This document shows, piece by piece, positions 53,994 through 63,002 of a DNA stretch of 64,000 nt. The DNA comes from Balneola sp. Lineage in GTDB: Bacteria > Bacteroidota > Rhodothermia > Balneolales > Balneolaceae. The DNA lies in contig NZQV01000010.1 of NCBI GenBank assembly GCA_002696035.1, positions 620,001-684,000 of the forward strand. The letters run 5' to 3'. Positions within the stretch are counted from its first letter, which is position 1. Every line of letters begins with the position of its first letter. Below the pieces are notes generated by a model. It had not been told where the DNA came from, searched no databases, and was given only the letters and a program-made list of their open reading frames with translations. The translations under genes were made by a program, and so were the position numbers.

Positions 53994-56900
53994 TTATTTC
54001 ATCAACATCATTTTCTTAGTTATGATAGATGAATGAGTTTGTATGGTATATAAATATACCCCACTTGACAAGTTGGACGCGTCAAAGGTAACCGCATGAT
54101 TGCCAGCCTCGACTACGCTATCCACCAACGTTGCCACTTGTTGTCCCAGCATGTTGTACACAGCTATGGTAACCCGCTGTGTTTCAGGGAGCCCATAAGC
54201 AATTTGTGTGCTTGGGTTAAAGGGGTTCGGGTAGTTGCCAAGGGTGATTTCCTCCGGCATTGGCTCTACCATAGGTTCCTCAAAGGATGTAGTCGCCGTC
54301 TTGGCCATAAAGGTTCCGTCCGACTGTGTCATTGGGGAACCTAATCCGGTGGATACCGACCAGTCTGTGTAAGTATCGCTGTCTGAACCAATATCTGAAC
54401 GATAAATGCTATTACCTTCTCCAGCTACCGGTTCGGAGGTACTTCCCCAACCTGATGGCAAGCTACCTGCTCCACCTTCCCAGGCTATGGCATCTATGGT
54501 AGTACCAGAAGGATCCTTAATAACTAAAGCATCTCCTCCATTGTTTAGCGGAGGCAGACTTACAAAATCGTCGGCATTCTTATTGTATAGATCTTTGAAT
54601 GCCTTGCGGTCTGTAGCAAGAGTCAGATATGAATTACCGGAGATCTTGTGCTTGTTGGAAAAGGTGAATGATTGTCCATTTCCATTGTCATCAATCAGCT
54701 GCCAGCCATTCAGGCTTATCTCCTGTCCGGTGGTATTATAGATCTCAACCCACTCTTCTTTGGATTCATTACCGGGTGTATCATAGAATACTTCGGTGAT
54801 AAGTACAGCTGGAAGATTGGCTGCCGGCGGACTGTCAGTGGTAAAGGAGTAGGTCTCATCTACCGAGGTATTCCCCGCTTCATCTGTCGAAACGACCTGA
54901 TAGAAATAGTCGGTTCCAGCCGTGAGGCCCGTCAGTGTAATGGAGTGAGAAGTCACATAGCCTCCACTACCAGCAGAAGAACCATAGCTGGTGGTTGTGC
55001 CGTAGTTCACCTGAGAACTGGCTGGCTCATCCGTAGTCCAGGATATGGTTGCTTCTGTTTCTGTAACATCGGAAGAGGCCACAGCGCTTATAACCGGAGC
55101 GGTCGTATCGGTAGCCTCAATAGTAGCCGGATCCCCATTATTTGTAGCTACGCTCCAGTCAGCATCCGTATCACTATCAGCATCAAGAGCTGTTCTTACC
55201 AAACTTTCACCTGTTGAAGCAGCAGGTCCGGTTCCCCATCCAGATGGCACTCCAGCTGAAGCGCCACCTTCCCAGGCAACTTGATCCACCGTAGCACCAG
55301 ATCCATCCAATAGCAGCAATGCTTCACCACCGTTATTAAGCGCTGGAATACCTCCATACTGATAGGCGTCTGCTGCATATAGAGCATTAAATCCGGTTTG
55401 ATTGGAGGCAACGGTAAAGTATGACCCACCGTCAATAACCGTTCCAGTCGGGAACGAGTAAGAAGATCCGGTTCCATTATTATCTACAATAGTGTAGCCT
55501 GAGATATCAACCTGTTGGGCCGTTGGATTATATAATTCAATCCATTCTTCATCACTGTCGGTGCCTGGCGTATCATAGAAGATTTCTGAGAAAAGGATGT
55601 AATCAAGGACAGGCTCGGTTACGTCTGCGCTCGTTGTTGCAGTAGCAGTAGCCCCTTGGTCATCGGTCACAGTCAGTGAAACGCTGTAGGTTCCCGTGCT
55701 TGCATAGGTATGACTTGGGTTAGCAACTGAACTACTATTCCCATCTCCGAATGTCCAGCTATAAGATACAATTGATCCGTCACTGTCTGAAGAGCCCGCA
55801 CTACTAAAGGCAATTGGGCTTCCGGTGTTACCAGAATACGGACCATTCGCAACAGCTGTTGGGTCTTGATTGACCGGAGCGGATGCTTGTGTTTGCGGGT
55901 CTCCGTTACCACTCGCCACGGCCCAATCGGTATAGCTGTCAGAGTCCGATGTTGAAGCAGAACGATAGATCGATTCTCCAGTAGACGCAATAGGATCACT
56001 GGTGCTTCCCCATCCAGATGGAATCCCTGAAGAGGCGCCTCCTTCCCAGGCAACGGCATCTACTTGGTTGGTTTGTCCATCTGTCAGAATAAGTGCATCC
56101 CCACCATTGTTAAGAGCCGGAATAGATCCATAGAGATCTGCATCGAAACCGTAAATGGCCTGAAACCCTGTAGCGTTGGTGGCTACCGTCAAATATGATC
56201 CGGGGGCAATACTGCTTCCAGTTGGGAAAGTATAAGAAGAACCAGTTCCGTTATTATCGGTGATAGTATAACCAGCTACGTCAACCGTTGAAGAGGTTCC
56301 GTTGTAGAGTTCAATCCACTCTTCGTCGCTGTCAGTTCCTGGGGTATCGTAAAAGATCTCTGAAAAGACAATAGAACCGGCACTCGTTCCTTCTTCAGTA
56401 GTAGTGAAAGTGAAGTTTGTGGAACTTGCGGAATTACTTGAACCATCGGTGCTACTCACCTGATAATTATAGGTCGTGTTTGCCGTAAGTCCGCTAAGTG
56501 TGACAGAATGGGAAGTCGTATAATTCGAATTTATTTCAGTGAATCCGTACGAGAGAGTGGTTCCATAGTCTACCTGTGACGTGGCAAGTTCGTCTGTGGT
56601 CCAGGTAATGGTTGCGGAATTGGCTCCTATATTGGTCGGTTGTACAGAACTGATAGCAGGTGGTGTTGTATCACTTCCGCCTGTATTTCCATCAGGGAAG
56701 AACGCCCTGCGTACCAGGGAGGTATCCAGAATAAAGGGATTCTCATTCCCTTGATAGCTTGCAATAGTGCTGCTTCGGTTAAGCTCAGAGGCATCTACGG
56801 GATCGATATAGTGCCAGTTATATAGATCGTCTTTCTGTTGATCAAAAAAGTTCTGGTCAGCTTCCGCTTGGTAGACGGCTAAAAAATAGAAGACGGCTCG

Positions 56901-57491
56901 GGCTGCATTTCCTTTGTGCTGCTCGCGAGGCTCAAAAGCTGAGCTCCCGTAATTCTCTGCATACAGGTCAATGTTGCTCGTCGGAATAGTCGATTGAGAC
57001 TGATCCAGATAATACCAGGTATCGGTAAGGTTGTCATCAATTTCCCCAAGAGGATCGTTGTTTCGAGCGCTGTTCACGTTCGATTTGGTCGGAAACAAAT
57101 GGTGGATGTCCGACTTGGCTGGTTCATTTCCGGCTCCCATACTTTGTGGCCAGGTGTGTTCGGCGTTGATCCCTTTGTAATAGGCATCTGTACTTGGGTC
57201 TTGGGATGGATCCAGCGTAATGGTAAATCCAGTATATACACCTGAGAGATCACCATTATTGTTATCAATCACAGCATACATTGTATCTCGCGCTGTATCA
57301 TAACCCAACACCTGTGTAGGGGTGTAGTTTTGTTGGATATAATCAATGAGGGCTTGCCCTTCTAATCCAGCTCCAATCGTTTGATTCTGGGCTAAAGCTG
57401 TATTTAGACTTAAGATTAAAGAGAAAAAAATGAGGGTAAAACTGACGTACCATTTCCTGGGCGTCATACCGCCTGTAGCTTGTCCTTCCAT
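53994..57491 (-). CDS. Secreted endonuclease I with FN3, PKD, lamin-tail repeats and T9SS sorting tail
   Basis: 1165 aa. A signal peptide ends near residue 35. Residues ~40-270 are an endonuclease I (EndA/NucM) domain with NAEHTWPQS (His112) and SDIHHLFPTKSNVNSARNN. Then come FN3 (~275-370), lamin-tail domain 1 (~375-490), PKD (~550-630), lamin-tail 2 (~632-750), FN3 (~795-885) and lamin-tail 3 (~890-1010). The last ~80 residues are a Por-type tail (GNYPNPFNPSTQI, then YNMLGQQVATL and ending ITKKMMLMK). The enzyme should cut extracellular DNA for nutrition or biofilm remodelling. It probably crosses the outer membrane by type IX secretion. M9 is an alternative start. Confidence 0.92.
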   Translation of the reverse strand: MEGQATGGMTPRKWYVSFTLIFFSLILSLNTALAQNQTIGAGLEGQALIDYIQQNYTPTQVLGYDTARDTMYAVIDNNNGDLSGVYTGFTITLDPSQDPSTDAYYKGINAEHTWPQSMGAGNEPAKSDIHHLFPTKSNVNSARNNDPLGEIDDNLTDTWYYLDQSQSTIPTSNIDLYAENYGSSAFEPREQHKGNAARAVFYFLAVYQAEADQNFFDQQKDDLYNWHYIDPVDASELNRSSTIASYQGNENPFILDTSLVRRAFFPDGNTGGSDTTPPAISSVQPTNIGANSATITWTTDELATSQVDYGTTLSYGFTEINSNYTTSHSVTLSGLTANTTYNYQVSSTDGSSNSASSTNFTFTTTEEGTSAGSIVFSEIFYDTPGTDSDEEWIELYNGTSSTVDVAGYTITDNNGTGSSYTFPTGSSIAPGSYLTVATNATGFQAIYGFDADLYGSIPALNNGGDALILTDGQTNQVDAVAWEGGASSGIPSGWGSTSDPIASTGESIYRSASTSDSDSYTDWAVASGNGDPQTQASAPVNQDPTAVANGPYSGNTGSPIAFSSAGSSDSDGSIVSYSWTFGDGNSSSVANPSHTYASTGTYSVSLTVTDDQGATATATTSADVTEPVLDYILFSEIFYDTPGTDSDEEWIELYNPTAQQVDISGYTIVDNNGTGSSYSFPTGTVIDGGSYFTVASNQTGFNALYAADAYQYGGIPALNNGGEALLLLDGSGATVDQVAWEGGASAGVPSGWGTGPAASTGESLVRTALDADSDTDADWSVATNNGDPATIEATDTTAPVISAVASSDVTETEATISWTTDEPASSQVNYGTTTSYGSSAGSGGYVTSHSITLTGLTAGTDYFYQVVSTDEAGNTSVDETYSFTTDSPPAANLPAVLITEVFYDTPGNESKEEWVEIYNTTGQEISLNGWQLIDDNGNGQSFTFSNKHKISGNSYLTLATDRKAFKDLYNKNADDFVSLPPLNNGGDALVIKDPSGTTIDAIAWEGGAGSLPSGWGSTSEPVAGEGNSIYRSDIGSDSDTYTDWSVSTGLGSPMTQSDGTFMAKTATTSFEEPMVEPMPEEITLGNYPNPFNPSTQIAYGLPETQRVTIAVYNMLGQQVATLVDSVVEAGNHAVTFDASNLSSGVYLYTIQTHSSIITKKMMLMK

Positions 57492-57652
57492 AATTTTTGA
57501 TGTGATTTAGTTGAGGTTAACCGACTCTATAGAGGTATATTTATTATAGGTCCCTTGAGTGTAATAATTTTTTACAAGGGTTGCATTACCTTAATATTAT
57601 GTCTGGTTAATGGTAGTCGATGTCGGACAAGAAAAACACTGAAAGCTGTGCT

Positions 57653-59005
57653 TCAACTTGAACTGTTATTCCTCTCCAAAAAATGCGTATTCCCCTCCAC
57701 CCTATGTAGCGTATTCGCTTTGGTAATATACTTCGGCCCAAACCGGTTTTTAATTTCATCTATGGCCTCGGTTCGTGCTTTCTTGTCCTCATCATCCTGA
57801 AAGAACACATTCAACTGCTGCGTTTTGTCGATCTCCCTGGTGCCCAGCCATAGGTTACGGATCTCGATGCCGTGCTCGCATACTTGATGTAGTGCCGCTT
57901 CGATCTGGTCCATGAGCGCCTGATACACATAGTCATCGATGTTGGTGTGGGCCTTGGTGACAAACCGAAAGCCAACGCCTGGTTTATCGGGCTCGTTGAA
58001 GCCAAACATCCCTGAGAAGGAGTTGGCGCGAATGCCATAGGCGCGCATCCGGTAACAGATCTGCTGGACGGCAATGGCATATTCCCCTTTTATCCGATCA
58101 AGATCCGTTGAACCTTCCGAAAAGGTGTGGCCATAGCTCACCCCTTGCTTAGGCTTGTAATCTTCGGAGATCTCTTCCATGACGCGTCCCTGGTCTTGTC
58201 CGGTAATGGTTTGGTAGAGCATCTTTCCAAAGTTAGCACCAAACAGGCGGATAAAGGTTTGCTGGTTTCCTCGTTGGACAACATCTCCTATGGTCTTGTA
58301 GCCCTCGGCCAGGATATGTTCGTGTCTTCTTCTTCCCACGCCCCATACTTCATCGAGTTCAAGTGGCCATATCTGATTCCTCTCATCGTCATCATTCAGA
58401 ATTAATGTTCTTCCTTTCGGTTTGTCCAAGCTGCTGCAGAGCTTGGCATAGGTTTTGGACCGGGCAATACCTACCGCTCCAACCAGATGGGTGACTTGGT
58501 AGATGCGATCCTGCAACCGCTTTGCAAAAGTATCGATCTCCTCTCTTGATTTATCTAACAGGAAATCTACTTCCATAAAGTACTCGTCCATGCTGTAGCG
58601 CTCTACCACCGGGGCAAATTCCTTGAATATAGCATGTACCTGCTCGGAGATTGCCTTGTAGGTGTCGTAGTCTACCTGCATCATGCACACGTGTGGACAC
58701 AGCTGCCAGGCCTCGTACGCACTCATTCCCGTCTTGATTCCGAACTTACGAGCCTCATAGGAAGCGGTGGCCACAATGCCTTTAACCTGTCCGTTTTCTT
58801 TGCGCCATCCCCCTATGATCAGCGGGAGTCCGTACATCTTATTCCGAAGCTGTTCCACCTGCGCATAGAAACAGGCAAAATCAAAGTGCAGATACAGCCG
58901 GGGCTTTCGGGACGTATGTTGATGCTCAGGGTAAATGGTATTGTATAGGGTGATCCGATGGACATCATGTTCTGGTTGGTATGAATGGGGTTTCTTTTTG
59001 CTCAT
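57653..59005 (-). CDS. dinB: Y-family DNA polymerase (Pol IV/DinB-like)
   Basis: 450 aa. Palm motifs YLHFDFACFYAQVE (Asp42) and SMDEYFMEVD (Asp140, Glu141) give the three catalytic acidic residues. The YSMDEYF motif and a helix-hairpin-helix (LDEVWGVGRRRHEHI) are typical of DinB/ImuB-type error-prone polymerases, and the catalytic acids argue against an inactive ImuB. The family performs translesion synthesis under SOS control. The gene starts 6 bp from a strong palindrome shared with the divergent gene at 59075. A degenerate duplicate of its 3' end lies at 53778-53912. Confidence 0.9.
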   Translation of the reverse strand: MSKKKPHSYQPEHDVHRITLYNTIYPEHQHTSRKPRLYLHFDFACFYAQVEQLRNKMYGLPLIIGGWRKENGQVKGIVATASYEARKFGIKTGMSAYEAWQLCPHVCMMQVDYDTYKAISEQVHAIFKEFAPVVERYSMDEYFMEVDFLLDKSREEIDTFAKRLQDRIYQVTHLVGAVGIARSKTYAKLCSSLDKPKGRTLILNDDDERNQIWPLELDEVWGVGRRRHEHILAEGYKTIGDVVQRGNQQTFIRLFGANFGKMLYQTITGQDQGRVMEEISEDYKPKQGVSYGHTFSEGSTDLDRIKGEYAIAVQQICYRMRAYGIRANSFSGMFGFNEPDKPGVGFRFVTKAHTNIDDYVYQALMDQIEAALHQVCEHGIEIRNLWLGTREIDKTQQLNVFFQDDEDKKARTEAIDEIKNRFGPKYITKANTLHRVEGNTHFLERNNSSS

Positions 59006-59010
59006 TTTTC

Positions 59011-59034
59011 TTACACATATATTGATATGTGTAA
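59011..59034. promoter_or_regulatory. 24-bp perfect palindromic operator between dinB and divergent gene
   Basis: TTACACATAT and ATATGTGTAA are perfect inverted 10-mers around an ATTG spacer. The site lies 5 bp before the dinB start on one side and 40 bp before the plus-strand gene on the other. Position and symmetry suggest a LexA-like SOS box or another dimeric repressor site governing both genes. It does not match the E. coli or B. subtilis LexA consensus. Confidence 0.65.
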
Positions 59035-59074
59035 ATTATGTGTATAGTTTATTACGACCAAAAAAATCTTGGTC

Positions 59075-59680
59075 ATGAACACATTCCCTTTAGTCGAAAT
59101 GTTGGCATTTTTCTCACGGTTTGAGCCGGTCCCTCATCCCGACTGGAGAGAACCGTATCGAAGAGATATTCAGCAAGTCCGATCATGCCATACCAAGCGT
59201 CAAGGCGGAGTTACCCGATCATTCTATACCGTGGAAACTAAAAGTGGAGAGCTGATCAATTTGGTGTTTAATGAACAGGAACTGATTTGGTCCCTGGAAA
59301 AGGCCACCGGCTATGAGGATAAAGCCATTGATCGGGTGCTGGCTTTGGTCGAGCGGCATAAACATAAACCGTCTAGGGCGCATCGGATCATTCCGTACCG
59401 ATTCGAGCTACTCCCGGAAGAGCTGGCCAAACGTCGGTATGATGGAACAGAAAAGCCTTTGATCCACAGGATGCAGCCGTACCGTTTTCTGAGAAGTAAA
59501 ACCCCTTACCAGGTCACGGCTATTCCAACCCGTCATCTGGAGAACACCATGATCACCAAAGAGCTTAACTATGTGATCAAAGCAGATAACGACCGGTTCT
59601 TTCACCTGATCTATATCTTAGACGAACTTGACTGGCGGTTTATGCAGGAAGTGGATGAGGAGTTCTTTTTTGTGCGTTAA
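59075..59680 (+). CDS. Conserved-looking protein divergent from dinB, unknown function
   Basis: 201 aa from ATG 59075; a TTG two codons upstream is also in frame. No signal peptide or membrane segment. It is rich in charged and aromatic residues, with two similar beta-rich parts (SFYTVETKSGELINLVFN; RMQPYRFLRSKTPYQVTAIP). I do not recognise the family. It shares the 59011-59034 palindrome with the Y-family polymerase, suggesting co-regulation as a DNA-damage or mutagenesis accessory gene. Confidence 0.7.
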   Translation: MNTFPLVEMLAFFSRFEPVPHPDWREPYRRDIQQVRSCHTKRQGGVTRSFYTVETKSGELINLVFNEQELIWSLEKATGYEDKAIDRVLALVERHKHKPSRAHRIIPYRFELLPEELAKRRYDGTEKPLIHRMQPYRFLRSKTPYQVTAIPTRHLENTMITKELNYVIKADNDRFFHLIYILDELDWRFMQEVDEEFFFVR

Positions 59681-59766
59681 GAACCTTCTTGATGATAATT
59701 TGTAATCAGATTTGATCCTTTTTTTAAGGAAAAGTGTGTTAAGCAAGTTTGAGATTAGGAATGGTT

Positions 59767-60240
59767 TTAATTTAATCTCGGATCAACTTGATGTTCCAGC
59801 TCGTCTAACACTTGAGCGGGCTCTTTGCCACCAAATGCAACTTCAAGTATTACAGGCAAATAGTAATCTAACCTATTATAAGATACCTTAAAGTGCCGAT
59901 TTAGAAATGAAATATGAGTGTCTGAATTCTCATCAAATAGAAAACCACATTGATAAGCCAGGTACCCATCCTCCATATTTATGATAAATCCACCAAAAAG
60001 ATCATTGTAGTTAATTCGGGCAATCAGTTCACAAATTATTTGACGCTTATGCTCCGGTATAGTAGTCGGATGTTCAATGTGAATCAAAATCTGCTGTTCT
60101 TCATTATTTGCTGATATCAAACCACGAACTGTACCATTCTCCAATATAACTGTGAAAATTACAGACTCTATATTTCCCTCTTTTTCAACATGAAATCCTA
60201 TTTCCATTTCAGTGAGCATATTGTTGATAATTTCTATCAT
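59767..60240 (-). CDS. YbjN-domain-like protein
   Basis: 157 aa, cytoplasmic. The mixed alpha/beta pattern with ELIARINYNDLFGGFIINME in the middle and LDYYLPVILEVAFGGKEPAQ at the end fits the YbjN/type III chaperone-like fold. Such proteins have poorly defined regulatory or chaperone-like roles. It is monocistronic, with a 203-bp empty spacer upstream. Confidence 0.65.
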   Translation of the reverse strand: MIEIINNMLTEMEIGFHVEKEGNIESVIFTVILENGTVRGLISANNEEQQILIHIEHPTTIPEHKRQIICELIARINYNDLFGGFIINMEDGYLAYQCGFLFDENSDTHISFLNRHFKVSYNRLDYYLPVILEVAFGGKEPAQVLDELEHQVDPRLN

Positions 60241-60443
60241 GGGTATTCACTTTTATTTGAAGTGAGCTCAACTTAACTACAGAAGGTGACAGTTTGAGTC
60301 ATCTTCAAATTATTTTGGTTAAAAATTTCAATGACGTTCTAAATAAGGGCTGTGTAAAATGACATTTAACTTGTTTTTAGAAAAGACCAAGAAGAAGTCG
60401 GTAACCACCTACTAAACGTGCCTCACTCAATACCTGGTTAGAC

Positions 60444-60944
60444 TCACTGATCTTTTTCAGTAGGTTCAGGTAAGGTGATTGGTTTTTCTGAGTCATCAAT
60501 TTTTAAGGTTAATTTTTTGTCATCTTCATTATCTGTTAAATCTAGTGTAATGTCAGAAGCTGTTTTTTTAGCCTCATTTAGAGATTCTTCTCGCATTTCC
60601 TCTAACTCTTTTTCTAACTTTTCGTTTTGTCTCCTTAACATTTCCATTGCTTCTCTCCATACCTGAGCTATAGCTTTTTGCTTTTCGATCTCAGCTTGAT
60701 CAGTAGCTTCTGATGCTTTTTGTTCAGCTTCTGAAGCTTTTGAAGAAAAAGTATCTTCAGTTTCATTATTCCTTTTATTCATCCACTCTTTAAATCGGGC
60801 GAATATTTCACCAGTTAGGTAAATAAAAAGTTCAGATATACGCTCTTTGATTTCAGGCCAAATATGCTCTAAAAACCAAGGCCATACGTATTTAATAAGT
60901 ATATTTTTAAAAATTTTTGAATATTTAAGTAGGAATTGAAACAT
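60444..60944 (-). CDS. Coiled-coil protein of unknown function
   Basis: 166 aa. The N-terminal ~50 residues are amphipathic/hydrophobic and rich in Trp and Ile (VWPWFLEHIWPEIKERI), possibly membrane-associated. Residues ~70-130 are a Glu/Lys/Ala-rich coiled coil (ASEAEQKASEATDQAEIEKQ, then RRQNEKLEKELEEMREE). The tail is acidic. No enzymatic motif. The codon content is AT-rich. Function unknown. Confidence 0.65.
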   Translation of the reverse strand: MFQFLLKYSKIFKNILIKYVWPWFLEHIWPEIKERISELFIYLTGEIFARFKEWMNKRNNETEDTFSSKASEAEQKASEATDQAEIEKQKAIAQVWREAMEMLRRQNEKLEKELEEMREESLNEAKKTASDITLDLTDNEDDKKLTLKIDDSEKPITLPEPTEKDQ

Positions 60945-61343
60945 GCCTATTTTTGATATTTGAATTAGTTATTGTGGATTCAAAACTTTGCGCGTAAGAT
61001 GTGCGTCGAATAATATTGAGTTGTCATTAATTATTACTGCTTAAAGGGTTAGCACTTAAGCGGTTGGCTGAAAATGTAGCTAAAGCCCCGATGACAATCC
61101 AGTCCACATGCCGTTCAGGTAGCGCGATTAGTGAAATCTAGTCCGAAAATCCAAAGTATGGTAGGCGAGAAAAAATGCCCTGCTCATAAGATACATATAT
61201 TGACAGAAGATGTAACATCTTACACATCCTAATGTACTATTGAACTTTCATTAATAACAAGACTACTTATCTGCTCTCTAGATAAATGACTTTAACTTAT
61301 ATGATATTTTATACTTAAAAACCGATCAGAATTTATCTATACC
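60945..61343. other. Intergenic stretch without recognisable gene
   Basis: No ORF with plausible protein composition and no RNA fold was found. A short inverted repeat AAGATGT/ACATCTT lies at 61207-61221. The 61050-61150 part is more GC-rich than its surroundings but matches nothing I recognise. Confidence 0.4.
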
Positions 61344-62045
61344 CTATCCAAAAAGATCCGCTTTCTCAATAAGCCCCGGCCCATTGTTTTGCACCTTCCC
61401 TACAGCCTTCGATACAATATGCTCATCAATCCCATCATTCGGATAAGGTTGTAAGAACTCCTTCAGATAGTTGGGATCATCGTTTTCAGGATTCAGCCAG
61501 TCATCAAACTCTTCCGGGTGCAAGATCACTGGCATGCGATCGTGGATATTCTCCATCACTTTGTTGGGATCGGTTGTAATAATCGAATAAGAGAAGTCCG
61601 CCTCTTTGTCCTCTGAGGCAAGATCGTTGTAGATCCCGGCAAAGCCTATAAGCTTTCCTTGTGTTGGGTAGATAAAGTGCGGAGTTTTATTTCCTTTACT
61701 TCCAGTCCACTCATAGAAACCGTTGGCCGGAACAATACATCGCTTATGCTGAAATGGGCCTTTCCACATGCGGCTTTTGGTGACCTTATCATCACGTGTA
61801 TTGATGGGCAGAAAAGGACGATCTCCCTCTTCCGGTTTCCATCCCATGAAGCCCCAATGCATTGGCATCAGTATTCTTCCCCCCTCTTCATTGGTGAATG
61901 CAACTGGCATGATACTGGTAGGAGCTACATTGTAGTTGGGTCGATATCTACCGTTCCCATCAGCCTGAAACTTTCCACTGTCTATGGAGTTCAGGAAATG
62001 ATTGATTTCATCGAGTTCTTCGTATAGGACGTATCTTCCACACAT
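61344..62045 (-). CDS. yedK: SOS-response-associated peptidase (SRAP, YedK/HMCES)
   Basis: 233 aa. Met removal exposes catalytic Cys2 (MCGRY), the hallmark of the family. Asn39 (RPNYNVAPT), Glu112 (GFYEW) and His168 (NIHDRMPVIL) complete the active site. The protein forms a thiazolidine crosslink with abasic sites in single-stranded DNA to protect them during replication. It lies near the Y-family polymerase and is divergent from a small plus-strand gene. Confidence 0.94.
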   Translation of the reverse strand: MCGRYVLYEELDEINHFLNSIDSGKFQADGNGRYRPNYNVAPTSIMPVAFTNEEGGRILMPMHWGFMGWKPEEGDRPFLPINTRDDKVTKSRMWKGPFQHKRCIVPANGFYEWTGSKGNKTPHFIYPTQGKLIGFAGIYNDLASEDKEADFSYSIITTDPNKVMENIHDRMPVILHPEEFDDWLNPENDDPNYLKEFLQPYPNDGIDEHIVSKAVGKVQNNGPGLIEKADLFG

Positions 62046-62116
62046 AGCTTTCTTCTTTTCTTTCCATTTAGTAACTACAACCTGAAAGTATGATTTCTTA
62101 CCGAGATTTATAATCC

Positions 62117-62386
62117 ATGCCTGAAAAAGAAAAGTTTGCCCATATTGAACGTTATCTGCAGCTGGGAATGGTACATCTGGAAGAACCTCGGGTTATTTAT
62201 TGGTACGGTTCAGGCTTTGGAGATTTTCATGTAGAGTGGATAGATAAACCAGCTGTTTGGGAGGGTACTCAGATACTTCATGATATAGAACAAAAGACCT
62301 TGGAGTTACAGCGCGATGGAACTAAAGATTTTCCTTATTTGGATTACTTTGAGTATATGGAGCGAATTGGGGTGCCGCCAATTTGA
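62117..62386 (+). CDS. Small hypothetical protein
   Basis: 89 aa from ATG 62117. It is acidic and aromatic, with PRVIYWYGSGFGDFHVEWID near residue 24 and DYFEYMERIGVPPI at the end. No known motif. The start lies 71 bp from the divergent SRAP gene, and the composition looks protein-like. Function unknown. Confidence 0.6.
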   Translation: MPEKEKFAHIERYLQLGMVHLEEPRVIYWYGSGFGDFHVEWIDKPAVWEGTQILHDIEQKTLELQRDGTKDFPYLDYFEYMERIGVPPI

Positions 62387-62707
62387 AAGTAATATCGATT
62401 AATCCTCCTCATTCGGTTAAACTATATTGATTTGAGCATCTTAAGGAAGAGAAAGCAAAAGAATTAGAACAACATCAAATCTCTACTTACCAGAAGTACT
62501 CAACCCTGTCTATTTCGATAAGTAAAGCCGACACTAGCAATAAAAATACTGATACTGAAAATTGAAATTGATGTATACCGATCATCATTATACCAACGCT
62601 TTTTTAAATTTTGACAATTTAATTTTTTTAGGTTTATCACATATTTAGCCTAAATAATAATTTTGCATTATCTCAATTTTCGCAAAATTCGGACTACCTG
62701 CTGAAAA
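62387..62707. other. AT-rich spacer without recognisable gene
   Basis: No credible reading frame. A weak TTTAGG/CCTAAA inverted repeat occurs around 62630-62655. Confidence 0.4.
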
Positions 62708-63002
62708 ATGTTTCATTGGTGATTTAGGGCCTGATTTAGGGCTTTGCAGGCTTTAAAGAAGGATTTCTTTGAAACATTTGAATGTTTCATGATGTTTCAT
62801 AGGTTTTTAGGTAATTACTTAAATTGTTTATTATCAATATATTAATTGAATTTCAATTTGAAACATTTATGAAACATGAATGTTACCGTTTTTGGGTAAA
62901 ATGTTTCATACTGTTTCATAAATGTTTCAAAAAATGTTTCATAAATATAGGTGTTTAATGGTGCTTAAAGATTGAATATTCGACTTTGAAACATTGAAAC
63001 AT
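62708..63002. repeat. Cluster of 12 TGTTTCA motifs (iteron-like array)
   Basis: Seven copies read TGTTTCA on the plus strand, mostly within ATGTTTCAT, beginning near 62709, 62783, 62793, 62902, 62912, 62923 and 62935. Five read TGAAACA, beginning near 62770, 62859, 62870, 62987 and 62995. Spacing is irregular and orientation mixed, in very AT-rich DNA. A tandem TGATTTAGGGC (62720-62730 and 62732-62742) lies beside the first copy. This density is far above chance for a 7-mer and resembles plasmid iterons or a multi-site operator. It is not a CRISPR array. Confidence 0.75.

Noticed and set aside
57555-57800. 81-aa plus-strand ORF
   Set aside because: It is mostly antisense to the intact Y-family polymerase and has no protein-like composition.
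62708-63002. CRISPR array
   Set aside because: The repeat unit is only 7-9 bp, orientation is mixed, spacing is irregular and no cas genes are present.
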